Source: Streptomyces spiramyceticus (lineage in GTDB: Bacteria; Actinomycetota; Actinomycetes; Streptomycetales; Streptomycetaceae). From it: a stretch of 64,000 nt of DNA. A program made the translations under genes and the position numbers. The stretch lies in assembly GCF_028807635.1 (NCBI RefSeq), contig NZ_JARBAX010000001.1:385001-449000 (forward strand), read 5' to 3'. The notes under the pieces are model-generated. The model was not told where the DNA came from and did not search any database. It was given only the letters and a program-made list of their open reading frames with translations. Positions 37,140 through 46,214 of this stretch are shown here, in pieces; the first letter of the stretch is position 1, and every line of letters starts with the position of its first letter.

Positions 37140-38308
37140 GTCGGCACCCCCGGCACCCGCATCCGCATCCGCACCGGCACCCGTACCTCCGCGTCGTGCG
37201 CCGCCAAGAACGCCTCCACCGCCGTCGGCCACCCGAAGAGCTCCGCCCGTGCCCTGGCCGCCGTGCGGCGTTCCGCTTCCGGGCGGGCGAGCAGTTGCTG
37301 TACGGCGTCGGCGAACGCCTCGCCCGAGTCGGCGGCCGCCAGTCCCGCGCCTCCGATCACCTCCGGCAGCGCCGACGACGCACTCGCGACGACGGGAGTG
37401 CCGCAGGCGAGCGCCTCCAGTGCGGCCAGACCGAAGGTTTCGGCGGGGCCAGGGGCCAGGCAGACGTCCGCCGCCGCCTGGAGGTCCGCCAGCTCTTCGC
37501 GGTCCCCGACGTGCCCCAGGAAGACCGCAGGCAGCCGCTGTGCCCGCGCCCTGCGCTTCAGCCCGTCCCGCAGTGGCCCGTCTCCCGCGACCGTCAGCAC
37601 GGCCCGTACGCCCCGCCCGCGCAGAGCGGCCAGCGCGTCGAGTGCGGTGCCGGGCCGCTTCTCGACCGACAGGCGTGAGCACAGGACCAGCAGTACGTCG
37701 GCCCCGTGCGCATGGCGGGCGCGCAGCGCCGTACTGCGCCGCCCCGGCCTGCATCTGCGCAGGTCGACGCCGAGGGGGGCGCGCACCACATTGCGTGCAC
37801 CGATACGTACGAACTCGCGCTCCGCCCACTCCGTCGTGCACACGATCCGCGAATACGCCCACGCACTGCGCAGGTTGAGCCGGTCCGCGGCCCGCCCCGC
37901 CGCTGCCTCCGGCAGGCCCCAGGTACGCAGCACGCCGTCCGCCGTCTCGTGCGACACCATCACCGAGGGGACCCTGTGGCGCCGCGCCCACTCCCCTGTC
38001 CAGCGCAGCGACGTACGGTCGGAGACTTCCAGGCGGTCCGGTGCGAGGGTTTCGAGGAGGCGGCGCAGGCGGCGCCGGTTCGCGAGGATCCGGTAGCCGC
38101 CGGTGCCGGGCAGCACGATGCCCGGCAGCGTGATCACCCGCCCCTGTGCCGTGAGTTCGTCGCTCTCCCGCTCGCCGGGAACCACCAGCACCGGCTCGTG
38201 CCCCGCCGCGCAGTAGCCCCGGCCCAGTTCCCGCAGGGCGGTGCGCAGGCCACCCGACGAGGGCGTGACGAAATTGGCCAGCCGTACGATCCGCAGCGAC
38301 CCGCTCAT
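37136..38308 (-). CDS. Family 4-type glycosyltransferase
   Basis: The 390-aa GT-B protein has an N-terminal glycine-rich SSGGLRTALRELGRGY and a hinge RAPLGVDLRRCRP. The C-terminal donor half has LSVEKRPGTALDA and ETFGLAALEALACGTPVVAS, which holds the EX7E motif (EtfglaalE). LPEVIGGAGL follows. GT4 enzymes of this kind usually use a nucleotide sugar such as GDP-mannose. The start overlaps the upstream glycosyltransferase stop (ATGA). No signal peptide or membrane span was seen. The acceptor is unknown. Confidence 0.9.
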   Translation of the reverse strand: MSGSLRIVRLANFVTPSSGGLRTALRELGRGYCAAGHEPVLVVPGERESDELTAQGRVITLPGIVLPGTGGYRILANRRRLRRLLETLAPDRLEVSDRTSLRWTGEWARRHRVPSVMVSHETADGVLRTWGLPEAAAGRAADRLNLRSAWAYSRIVCTTEWAEREFVRIGARNVVRAPLGVDLRRCRPGRRSTALRARHAHGADVLLVLCSRLSVEKRPGTALDALAALRGRGVRAVLTVAGDGPLRDGLKRRARAQRLPAVFLGHVGDREELADLQAAADVCLAPGPAETFGLAALEALACGTPVVASASSALPEVIGGAGLAAADSGEAFADAVQQLLARPEAERRTAARARAELFGWPTAVEAFLAAHDAEVRVPVRMRMRVPGVPT

Positions 38309-39507
38309 GCCGCCACCACCGTGCGCTCGTACAGCACCTCGGCATAGTGGCCGAGCAGTTGGTCGCCGACAGCGGCCCAGGTCCTGCCTTCGACGGCCAC
38401 CCGCCCCGCCCTGCCGTACGCCGTCCGCAGTGCGGGTGCGCCCGCGAGTAGGGACACCGCCGCCCGTAGGGCATCGGAGTCGCGCGGTTCGACCAGCAGG
38501 CCGGTGCGCCCGTGGTCGACGAGGTCGAGCGGGCCGCCCGCCGCGGGGGCGATCACCGGCACCCCGCTCGCCATGGCCTCCTGCACGGTCTGGCAGAAGG
38601 TCTCGTACGGTCCGGTGTGCGCGAAGACGTCCAGGGAGGCGAAGAGGCTCGCGAGGTCGTCGCCGGTCCTGCGCCCCATGAAGACGGCGCCCGGCAGTGC
38701 GGCCCGCAGCGACGGCTCGCTCGGCCCGTCCCCCACGATCACGACCCGTACTCCCGCGAGGCCGCACACGCCCGCCAGGAGCTCCACCTGCTTCTCGGGA
38801 GCCAGCCGCCCGACGTATCCGACGAGGAGTTCCCCGCGGGGCGCGAGTGCCCGCCGCAGCGCCTCGTCTCGCAAAGACGGCCGGAACCGCGCCGTGTCCA
38901 CACCGCGCCCCCACAGCCGGACGCGGGGCACCCCGTGCTCCTCCAGGTCCCGCAGCGAGGCCGTGGAGGGCGCGAGAGTGCGGTCCGCCGCGCTGTGTAC
39001 GGCCCGGATCCGGCGCCAGGCGGCTCCTTCGCCCGTTCCCATGTACGTACGGGCATAGCCGGCGAGGTCGGTCTGGTAGACGGCGACGGCCGGTATGCCC
39101 AGCCGGGCGGCGGCCGCCATCCCGCGCACGCCGAGGACGAACGGGCCGGCCAGGTGAACCAGTTCGGCCCGGTGCGCGGTGAGTGCAGCGGCCACCCTAC
39201 GGCTGGGCAGCGCCACCCGTACCTGCGGATAGCCGGGCAGCGGAAGGGAGGGCACGCGCACTACGGGGTACGGCGGCCCGTTTTCGTGGCCGGGTCCTGA
39301 GCCGGCCACAGAGCCCCATCCGGAGCCGGATCCAGATCCTGAGCCGGATCTTGAGGCGGATCTTGAGCCTGTCCCGGACGCAGTGGCCGGGGCTATGACG
39401 AGCGGGTCATGACCGCGGGCGGCGAGGTGCCGGGCGGTTTGCAGGGCGCAGTGGGCAACGCCGTTGACGTCGGGCGGGAAGGACTCGGTGACGATGGCGA
39501 CACGCAT
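38305..39507 (-). CDS. Family 4-type glycosyltransferase, mannosyltransferase-like
   Basis: The 400-aa GT-B protein starts MRVAIVTESFPPDVNGVAH, typical of the MgtA/SqdX branch. Others are AVYQTDLAGYARTYMG, WGRGVDTARFRPS, GYVGRLAPEKQVELLAG and ETFCQTVQEAMASGVPVIAP with the EX7E pair. A Gly/Ser/Arg-rich low-complexity insert (about residues 42-75) separates the first strands. It heads the coupled chain running into the second glycosyltransferase, the SGNH hydrolase and the fused oxoprolinase. GDP-mannose-dependent transfer to a lipid is the most likely activity. Confidence 0.9.
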   Translation of the reverse strand: MRVAIVTESFPPDVNGVAHCALQTARHLAARGHDPLVIAPATASGTGSRSASRSGSGSGSGSGWGSVAGSGPGHENGPPYPVVRVPSLPLPGYPQVRVALPSRRVAAALTAHRAELVHLAGPFVLGVRGMAAAARLGIPAVAVYQTDLAGYARTYMGTGEGAAWRRIRAVHSAADRTLAPSTASLRDLEEHGVPRVRLWGRGVDTARFRPSLRDEALRRALAPRGELLVGYVGRLAPEKQVELLAGVCGLAGVRVVIVGDGPSEPSLRAALPGAVFMGRRTGDDLASLFASLDVFAHTGPYETFCQTVQEAMASGVPVIAPAAGGPLDLVDHGRTGLLVEPRDSDALRAAVSLLAGAPALRTAYGRAGRVAVEGRTWAAVGDQLLGHYAEVLYERTVVAA

Positions 39508-39655
39508 ATCCGTGTTGTCGTCCCGCCGGGAGTGGCCCGGCCGACTTGGATCTTTCCGTGCGGGGAACGTCCTATGAGCGTTTGGCCCCCGTGCCCGTAG
39601 CCCGCTCGCCGCCGGGCCGAGGCCGGCCCTTAGCGCCCGCTCGGCGCCCCCCGTA

Positions 39656-39678
39656 GCGCCCGCTCAGAGAGCGGGCGC
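39656..39678 (-). terminator. Hairpin overlapping the stop of the HEAT-repeat gene
   Basis: GCGCCCGCTC and GAGCGGGCGC are perfect 10-base complements around AGA, and the stop codon (39664-39666) lies within the stem and loop. TAGCGCCCGCTC also occurs earlier at about 39631, making a short direct repeat. Confidence 0.6.
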
Positions 39679-41082
39679 GTCGGGCCCGATCCTGCTGCGT
39701 ACGGCGGTCTGTACCTCGGCCTCCTCGGCCGGGTCGGCGGCCAGTCGCCGCAGTCTCTCCGCCACGCGTGCGTCGCCTGTCTCGGCGTGAAGTGCCGCGA
39801 CTTCTCTGGTGGTTTCCTCGCAGTCCCACAGGCACTCGACGGCGAAGCCCGTGGCGTAGGAGGGGTCGGTAGCGGCCAGGGCGCGCGCCGCGCGGCCGCG
39901 CAGGTGCGAGGAGGCGGTCTCCCGGTAGATGTGTCGCAGTACGGGTGCGGCGGCACAGATGCCGAGCCGGCCCGCCCCGTCGACCAGGGTCCACAGGAGC
40001 GGTGCGTCCGGCCCGTCGGACCGTACGGTCTCCCGCAGCGCGCCGAGTACGAGCGGGGCGTCCTGTGCCCCGCCCCGGCAGGCGAGCACGCCGGCCGCCG
40101 ATGCGCCGAGGGTGTCGGGACGGTGGACCCACCCACGGGCCCGGTCCACCGCGTCGTCGCCGCACATCCGCTCGAAGGCGGCGACCGCGGCGTCCGCGAC
40201 CGTACGTGAGAGGTCCTGCGCGCCCGCTTCGATCAGGTCGAGGACGGCAGGGTCCCGTGATTCAGCGAGGTAGTGCAGCGCGGTGCTGCGCGCCCCGTCC
40301 TGGCCGCTGCGGGCGGCCTCGACGATCGCCGCGCGGTCGGAGGGTCCCGCCACGGCGGTCAGACATCGGGCGGCCGGCACATGGAGCGGCGTACCCCGGT
40401 CGAGGCCCTGCTGTGCCCAGTCGAATACGGCCTGGACGCTCCAGCCGGGGCGGGGCCCGGTCGGCCGCATCTGTCGTTGCCAGCGGTCGAACGATCCCCG
40501 CTCGCCCGCCGCCCGCACTCGGGCGCCGACCGTTTCGCGCGGATCCTCCGCCCACAGGCGCCAGGGCCGGGGCTCGTAGGCGTCCCGTACGGCGGCGGCC
40601 AGTTCGGCCTCGCCCTGCGGGGTCGCGGGGAATCGGTCGAGGACGGGCACGGCGAGGCCGCGCAGTCCGGCGTCGTCGTCGCGCAGGGCGAGCTCGTCCA
40701 AGGCCCAGGCCCAGTTGGCACCGGTCCTGGCATACCGCCGCAGCAGCACGAGGGCGTCGTTCCTGCCGTACGAGGCGAGGTGGCCGAGGACGGCGAGTGC
40801 GAGGCCGGTTCTGGCCTCGTCGGAGTCGACGAGGTCCTCGGGGTGGAAGAGGTGCTGCTCGATCGATTCGAGCCCACCGTCGAGATCCAGATAGAGGCGC
40901 GCGTAGTACAGGGAGCGGTTCTCGACCTGCCAGTCGTGGCGGGGGTCGTCGAGAACACAGTGGCTGAGGGCCGCGAGCGCTTCGGAGCGGGGCGCGGCAA
41001 GCGCGTGCAGCGTGCCGTCGCCGCGGCCCCTCTGCAGGAGGCCGAGCAAGGTGCCGCTCGGCGCTATGACTGGATCGAACAT
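39664..41082 (-). CDS. HEAT-repeat domain protein
   Basis: The 472-aa soluble protein is composed of helical repeats. HEAT/PBS-like units are seen in the second half (AARCLTAVAGPSDRAAIVEAA, SGQDGARSTALHYLAES, GRAARALAATDPSYA). Such repeats form protein-binding solenoids; a specific partner cannot be inferred. The ATG at 41082 has GAGG about 9 bases upstream. It is transcribed alone, 156 bases upstream of the glycosyltransferase gene on the same strand, with a hairpin between. Confidence 0.8.
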   Translation of the reverse strand: MFDPVIAPSGTLLGLLQRGRGDGTLHALAAPRSEALAALSHCVLDDPRHDWQVENRSLYYARLYLDLDGGLESIEQHLFHPEDLVDSDEARTGLALAVLGHLASYGRNDALVLLRRYARTGANWAWALDELALRDDDAGLRGLAVPVLDRFPATPQGEAELAAAVRDAYEPRPWRLWAEDPRETVGARVRAAGERGSFDRWQRQMRPTGPRPGWSVQAVFDWAQQGLDRGTPLHVPAARCLTAVAGPSDRAAIVEAARSGQDGARSTALHYLAESRDPAVLDLIEAGAQDLSRTVADAAVAAFERMCGDDAVDRARGWVHRPDTLGASAAGVLACRGGAQDAPLVLGALRETVRSDGPDAPLLWTLVDGAGRLGICAAAPVLRHIYRETASSHLRGRAARALAATDPSYATGFAVECLWDCEETTREVAALHAETGDARVAERLRRLAADPAEEAEVQTAVRSRIGPDAPAL

Positions 41083-41349
41083 GGGAAAAGCCTCACATCA
41101 AGCTGTCGACGCAACCGGGGACGTGCCGTGTCTAGGCCGCGCGACAACATGTCCGGCCGTCCGTCGTCGTCTCGTGCTCGGTGTAGACCATTTTCCTCTG
41201 CCTCTCGTCGGTGGGCCCGGAGCGGGCCCGCTCACATTCCCGTGGTCCGGCAACTTCTGCCCTTACCTCGTGCATGTGAATCCGACGTCATGATGACCCA
41301 GCCATTTCGCCGACGCGACCACATTTACGGCGCCCCGCGGCGGCGGCGC

Positions 41350-41742
41350 TCACTGGGCGCCGAACAGCTCCAGCACGTCCTTCTTGTCGAACATGCGCGC
41401 CGTGTCCAGCGCTGACGGCGTTCCGGCGGCCGGGTCGGCCCCGCCGCTCAGGAGGGCGCGGATCACCGCGTCCTCGCCCTTGAAGACCGCGCCGGCGAGC
41501 GGCGTCTGGCCGCGGTCGTTGGCCCGGTCCGGGTCGGCGCCGCGGGCGAGCAGCGCGTCCACCGCCGCCGCGTGGCCGTGGTAGGCGGCGAGCATCACGA
41601 GGGAGTCACCCCGGTCGTTGGTGAGGTTCGCGGATACGCCTGCGTCGACGTACGCGGCAAGCGCCTCGGCCTCTCCCTGGCGTGCCAGGTCGAAGATCTT
41701 CGTAGCCAGTTCGACCACTTCGGGATCCGGGGTTTCGCTCAT
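41350..41742 (-). CDS. Ankyrin-repeat protein
   Basis: The 130-aa protein has ankyrin repeats: VDAGVSANLTNDRGDSLVML, AAYHGHAAAVDALLARGADP and DRANDRGQTPLAGAVFKGED. A last partial unit is ALLSGGADPAAGTPSALDTA. It is cytoplasmic and acidic. The ATG at 41742 has GGAGGG 12 bases upstream. Ankyrin proteins of this size in Streptomyces are often next to catalase genes, but none is here. It is monocistronic, divergent from smeA. Confidence 0.85.
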   Translation of the reverse strand: MSETPDPEVVELATKIFDLARQGEAEALAAYVDAGVSANLTNDRGDSLVMLAAYHGHAAAVDALLARGADPDRANDRGQTPLAGAVFKGEDAVIRALLSGGADPAAGTPSALDTARMFDKKDVLELFGAQ

Positions 41743-42003
41743 CGGACGGACCGCCCTCCTCTGCCGTTCACTGCTGTGACCTGTGCGTACGGCAGCAGCG
41801 CCGTACGAGTGAATCGTCAGGGTACTGCCCGTCGGACGACATGACCCGGCCCACCTGCGGCAAAGATCCACGCGAGCGGACCAAGATCGGCCAGTCCAGT
41901 GAAAAAACCGACAAGTAACCCATTTGCACCTTTTGCCGTATAGATACATGCTGTGAGCCTGGAAGAACTCAGGGTGACTGTCCCCATCAACCAGGAGACC
42001 CAC

Positions 42004-42198
42004 ATGATCCTGTCCATCTCAGGCGTCGTGCTGCTTGGAATCATCGTCTTTCTGTTCTTTCGGAAAGACGGCCTCAAGGCGTCCCACGCGCTCGTCTGCG
42101 CACTGTTCGGCTTCTACCTCGCGGGTACGGCGATCGCCCCGAGTATCAAGGCAGGGGGCGCCAGCCTCGCCAGCCTTCTGGGCGGGATCAAGTTCTGA
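42004..42198 (+). CDS. smeA: SmeA, small sporulation membrane protein
   Basis: The 64-aa protein starts MILSISGVVLLGIIVFLFF, a membrane span, then RKDGLKASHALVCALFGFYLAG, a second span. It ends with a Gly/Ser-rich tail. SmeA is a two-span protein that in S. coelicolor localises to sporulation septa and recruits the SpoIIIE/FtsK-like SffA. Length, topology and the adjacent sffA match. The ATG at 42004 has AGGAG 7 bases upstream; an upstream GTG at 41953 is in frame but has no ribosome site. The AT-rich stretch 41890-41960 likely holds its promoter. Confidence 0.88.
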   Translation: MILSISGVVLLGIIVFLFFRKDGLKASHALVCALFGFYLAGTAIAPSIKAGGASLASLLGGIKF

Positions 42199-42235
42199 CC
42201 TGCCGTAACCGCTTCAACACATCCAGGAGACCGAA

Positions 42236-43906
42236 GTGGCCCGGCGAATTCGTCCACTCCCCCGCATTCTGAGCAGCGGCAGTGCTTCGATCACCCGCAG
42301 TCGCGAGATCGCGCGCACTGCAGCCGACAGCGCCACCGACGTCCTCCATCCGCTCATCGTCATCACCCGTGGCCTGCGGCAGCTGACCGCCGCCGGCCGG
42401 CGCAAATGGACCGATACGCCCAAGGAGCGGCGTGGTTCCGCGCTATTTCTGGTGGCGGCGATCGTCCTGGTGGTCGCGCTCATCCCGTACGGGCCGCTGC
42501 TCGCCCTGATTACGGTGATGGGCGCGGCCGCCTGGAAGGGACGGGGATACATCGCGGTGCACGCCGGTCCCAACCCGGCCGAGACCGACCGGCTCCGCGC
42601 CATTTACGAAGCGCTCGTCCCGTACTTCTCGGTGGCCGACGACCCCAGCCCTCTGTTCGCCCACGGCGGCGAGTGGGACAAGGCCTTCTGCGAGTACGCC
42701 TTCGAGGACGGACGGCTCGTCCGGCTCCTCGTGCAGTACCCGGCGCACTTCACCGACGGCGAAGCCGCGAGCCGCCGGCGCATCGAGCAGCTCCTGCACG
42801 CCAAGTCGGGCCGCGGCCGCGAGTACCACTTCGACTGGGACGAGGAGGGCAACCTGCTGCTCATGACGGTGCTCCCCGGACTCCCCACCTCCATCGCGGC
42901 ACAGCGTTTCGTCACCGCACCCGGTGAGACCGTGCTGGGCTTCACCGACGCCGACGCGGTCCAGCGCACCGTGCCGGTCACTCACGGAGACAAGACGAAT
43001 GACGCTCCCCCGGTGATCTGGCGGACGGGTACGCGCTCGACGGAGCCGCACCTTCTCGTCGTCGGACAGCCCGGGAGCGGTACGACCAGTCTGCTGCGCT
43101 CGATCGCACTGCAGGCCCTCCAGCACGGCGACGTCGTGATCGTCGAGGGCAGCGGCACCGGCGAGTACGCCTGCCTCACCGGGCGCAGAGGCGTACTGGC
43201 CGTCGAATGCGGCCTGGCAGGGGCGCTGGCCAGCCTGGAGTGGGCCGCGCACGAGACGGAGCGGCGGCTCATCGCCTCGAACCGGGCCCGCCAGGCGGGG
43301 CATCCGGCGCCCGACGACACCAGACGGCCGCTGTGGGTCCTGCTGGACCGGCCGAGCGTCTTCGGTCATCTGGCCGCGGCCGACGGCCGCACCGACCCCC
43401 AGGAGCTGCTCCAAGTGCCACTGCGGCACGGCAGGGCCGCGAATGTGACGGTGGTGGTGGCCGAGCAGTTCGACACGATGGAAGCCCTCAGCGAGAGCGT
43501 ACGGACGCACACGCGCGCCCGTGCGGTGCTCGGCCCGGCAACCCCCGCCCAGGTGGAAGCCGTACTGGGAGCGCCGCCGCACACCACACCGACCCGCGAC
43601 GTGCCGCCCGGCCGGGGCTACGCGCGGCTGGGCACCGGGCCTGTGATGCGGCTCCAGGTCCCGGCGACGCCCGACCCCTACGACGACGCGACGAGCGAGG
43701 CGCACCGGCAGGCCGTACTCGACCTGCTCCCCGAGTACCAGGTACCGCCGGAGCTGGAGCCTGAGCTGGAGCCTGAGCTGGAGCCTGAGCTGGAGTCGGA
43801 GCTGGAGCCGGAGCCGCCCGAGCCGCGGCCCGGCCCGGGACGTCAGACTCCGGCCCAGGGCCAGGCCCCGGTCCACGGACCGGAACCGGTGCCTGCCGAG
43901 GGCTGA
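42236..43906 (+). CDS. sffA: SffA, SpoIIIE/FtsK-like DNA translocase
   Basis: The 556-aa protein has membrane spans near residues 65-100 (ALFLVAAIVLVVALIPYGPL). A FtsK-like ATPase region has the P-loop VVGQPGSGTTSLLRS (about residue 277) and a Walker-B-like LWVLLDRPS (about residue 364). Its tail repeats PELE units (43750-43815). SffA is brought to sporulation septa by SmeA and contributes to chromosome segregation into spores. GTG at 42236 has AGGAG 6 bases upstream. It follows smeA by 37 bases. The Walker motif has Thr-Thr after GSG instead of the common GKT, so the ATPase is divergent. Confidence 0.88.
   Translation: MARRIRPLPRILSSGSASITRSREIARTAADSATDVLHPLIVITRGLRQLTAAGRRKWTDTPKERRGSALFLVAAIVLVVALIPYGPLLALITVMGAAAWKGRGYIAVHAGPNPAETDRLRAIYEALVPYFSVADDPSPLFAHGGEWDKAFCEYAFEDGRLVRLLVQYPAHFTDGEAASRRRIEQLLHAKSGRGREYHFDWDEEGNLLLMTVLPGLPTSIAAQRFVTAPGETVLGFTDADAVQRTVPVTHGDKTNDAPPVIWRTGTRSTEPHLLVVGQPGSGTTSLLRSIALQALQHGDVVIVEGSGTGEYACLTGRRGVLAVECGLAGALASLEWAAHETERRLIASNRARQAGHPAPDDTRRPLWVLLDRPSVFGHLAAADGRTDPQELLQVPLRHGRAANVTVVVAEQFDTMEALSESVRTHTRARAVLGPATPAQVEAVLGAPPHTTPTRDVPPGRGYARLGTGPVMRLQVPATPDPYDDATSEAHRQAVLDLLPEYQVPPELEPELEPELEPELESELEPEPPEPRPGPGRQTPAQGQAPVHGPEPVPAEG
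43750..43815 (+). repeat. 12-base coding repeat in sffA tail
   Basis: GAGCTGGAGCCT is repeated about five times with small changes, encoding Glu-Leu-Glu-Pro units. It is a low-complexity acidic extension near the C-terminus. Confidence 0.75.
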
Positions 43907-43959
43907 GCCCCCGGCAAGCGACCTCTCAAGCCTCCCGAGCGGCCTCCTCCGACGACCTG

Positions 43960-45465
43960 TCAGGCGACGAAGGTCCGCGGCGTTTCCGAACCGGAGCTCG
44001 CCCCGCTCTCCACCAGCCTCGCGGCCGCCGCCAGACGCACCGCGGCCTCGTCCGCCACCGGGCCGCTCACGGTGAACGGCAGCCGCACATACCCCTCGAA
44101 GGCCCCGTCGACACCGAAACGCGGCCCTGAAGGCACCCGTACGCCGACCCGCTCGCCCATCTCTGCCAGCCGGGATCCGGAAAGCCCGCCGGTACGGACC
44201 CAGAGCGTAAGCCCGCCGCGCGGCACGTCGAACTCCCAGTCGGGCAGCTCCCTGCGAACCGCCGCCACGAGCGCGTCGCGGTTCTCCCGTGCCTGGGTAC
44301 GGCGGATGTCCACGGCCTGCTCCCAACCGCCCGTGCTCATCAGCCAGGTGACGGCCAGCTGTTCGAGAACCGGCGTCCCGAGGTCGGCGTACGCGCGCGC
44401 CGCCACCAGACTGCGGATCACGTCGGGCGACGCCCGGACCCAGCCGATGCGCATGCCCGCCCAGAACGCCTTGCTCGCGGAGCCCACCGTCAGGACCGTG
44501 CTGCCCGCCGGGTCGAAGGCACAGACCGGCCGCGGCATGCCGACGCCCTCGTCCAGGTCCAGGGACAGCTCCGACATGGTCTCGTCGACGACGAGTACGG
44601 TCCCTGCCGAGCGCGCCGCGTCGACGAGACCGCGACGCTGCTCGTCGTCGGCCAGGGCGCCGGTCGGGTTGTGGAAGTCCGCGACGACGTACGCGAGACG
44701 GGGGGCGGCGTCGCGCATGACCTGGCGCCAGCGCGGCAGGTCCCAGCCCGAGAGCCCTTCGGCCATGGCGACGGGCACCAGGCGGGCGCCCGCCTCGCGC
44801 ATGAGCTGAAGGATGTTGGCGTACGACGGCGACTCGACGGCGATGCGTTCGCCGCGGCCCGCGAAGAGATGGCAGATCGCGTCGATCGCACCCATCGCAC
44901 CCGTGGTCACCATGATCTGCTCGGGCATCGTGGGGATGCCGCGCGCGGTGTAGCGGTCGGCGAGCATCTCGCGCAGCGCGGGCAGGCCCGCCGGGTAGTC
45001 GCCGTGGGTGTGCGCGTACGGCGGCAGCTCCTCCAGGGCGCCCTGGACCGCGCGCGTGAGCCACGGCTCGGGCGCGGGCAGGGCGGCGCAGCCGAGGTCG
45101 ATCACCGAGCCGAGGGACTCGGGCGGCAGGGGTTCGAGGCCCCGGGCGGGCAGCGGATTTCCGGCCGGGACGGCGGTCCAGCTGCCTGCTCCCCTGCGCG
45201 ACTCCAGGAAGCCCTCCGCGCGCAGCGCCTCGTAGGCCGCGGCCACGGTCGTACGGCTGACGGCCAGCGCCACGGCGAGCTCGCGCTCGGCGGGGAGCCG
45301 GGCAGCGACCGGAACGCGCCCTTCCAGGACGAGCAGCCTTATGCCGTCGGCGAGGGCCCGGTAGGCCGGCGGCTTGCGCGTACCGGGCCCCGCGGGGCGG
45401 GGCTGCTGGGCGTTGAGCTGCCTGGCGAGCTGAGCCGCCCCGACCGCTGAAGTCCACTGAGCCAT
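43960..45465 (-). CDS. MocR-type regulator (GntR domain fused to aminotransferase fold)
   Basis: The 501-aa protein has an N-terminal winged helix (RALADGIRLLVLEGRVPVAA, ERELAVALAVSRTTVAAAYEAL). A fold type I aminotransferase domain follows, with the PLP Lys in VGSASKAFWAGMRIGW and Asn-Pro in ADFHNPTGALAD. MocR regulators sense PLP or amino-compound ligands. The ATG at 45465 is 102 bases from a divergent YczE-like gene, its probable target. The open frame extends upstream but without protein character. Confidence 0.92.
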   Translation of the reverse strand: MAQWTSAVGAAQLARQLNAQQPRPAGPGTRKPPAYRALADGIRLLVLEGRVPVAARLPAERELAVALAVSRTTVAAAYEALRAEGFLESRRGAGSWTAVPAGNPLPARGLEPLPPESLGSVIDLGCAALPAPEPWLTRAVQGALEELPPYAHTHGDYPAGLPALREMLADRYTARGIPTMPEQIMVTTGAMGAIDAICHLFAGRGERIAVESPSYANILQLMREAGARLVPVAMAEGLSGWDLPRWRQVMRDAAPRLAYVVADFHNPTGALADDEQRRGLVDAARSAGTVLVVDETMSELSLDLDEGVGMPRPVCAFDPAGSTVLTVGSASKAFWAGMRIGWVRASPDVIRSLVAARAYADLGTPVLEQLAVTWLMSTGGWEQAVDIRRTQARENRDALVAAVRRELPDWEFDVPRGGLTLWVRTGGLSGSRLAEMGERVGVRVPSGPRFGVDGAFEGYVRLPFTVSGPVADEAAVRLAAAARLVESGASSGSETPRTFVA

Positions 45466-45566
45466 GATTTCCAGTCCACCTAACCCGAATTGGCCATGGA
45501 TGGCATCTCCTGCCAAGCCACAGGGTGTCACGTGTCGGTCCACCAGCACTACCCAGGGAGCACTCC

Positions 45567-46214
45567 TTGTCCAGAGAACTCACCCGTCGGCTGATTCAGC
45601 TGTACGTCGGTCTGGTGCTGTACGGAGTGAGTTCGGCGGTCCTCGTACGGGCCGGCCTCGGCCTCGAACCCTGGGGAGTGCTGCACCAGGGGCTCGCCGA
45701 ACGGACCGGGATGACGATCGGAGTCGTGTCGATCATCGTGGGCGCCGCGGTCCTGCTGCTCTGGATCCCGGCCCGGCAGCGTCCGGGCCTCGGCACCGTT
45801 TCCAACGTCGTGGTGATCGGCATCGCGATGGACGGCACCCTGGCCCTCGTGCCGGACGTGCACGGACTGGCCGGGCAGATTCCGCTGATGCTCGGCGGCG
45901 TCGCGCTCAACGGGCTGGCGACCGGCCTGTACATCGCCGCCCGCTTCGGGCCGGGTCCGCGCGACGGGCTGATGACCGGGCTTCACCGGCTCACCGGGCG
46001 TTCCATCCGGCTCGTGCGTACCGCCATAGAGGTCGCCGTCGTCGCCGCCGGTTTCGTCCTCGGCGGCTCGGTCGGCGCCGGGACCGTTGTCTACGCCCTC
46101 GCGATCGGACCGCTCGCGCAGTTCTTCCTGCGTTTCTTCGCCGTCCCCTCGCCGGGCTCCCGCAGTACGGTCGTCGCCACGCATACACAGGAACGCGCAA
46201 TAATCCCCCGGTGA
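45567..46214 (+). CDS. YczE/YitT-like integral membrane protein
   Basis: The 215-aa protein has about five hydrophobic spans (VGLVLYGVSSAVLVRAGLG, IGVVSIIVGAAVLLLWIPA, IPLMLGGVALNGLATGLYI). The family-type WGVLHQGLAERTG and GPRDGLMTGL are present. YczE-family proteins are often divergent from MocR regulators, as here. The start is TTG at 45567 with GGGAG 7 bases upstream. Its stop overlaps the GTG of the next gene (GTGA). Transport function is unknown. Confidence 0.85.
   Translation: MSRELTRRLIQLYVGLVLYGVSSAVLVRAGLGLEPWGVLHQGLAERTGMTIGVVSIIVGAAVLLLWIPARQRPGLGTVSNVVVIGIAMDGTLALVPDVHGLAGQIPLMLGGVALNGLATGLYIAARFGPGPRDGLMTGLHRLTGRSIRLVRTAIEVAVVAAGFVLGGSVGAGTVVYALAIGPLAQFFLRFFAVPSPGSRSTVVATHTQERAIIPR

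Noticed and set aside
42443..45583. 1046-codon minus-strand frame
   Set aside because: Runs antisense to sffA and out of frame through the MocR gene; composition is Arg/Gly-rich noise.
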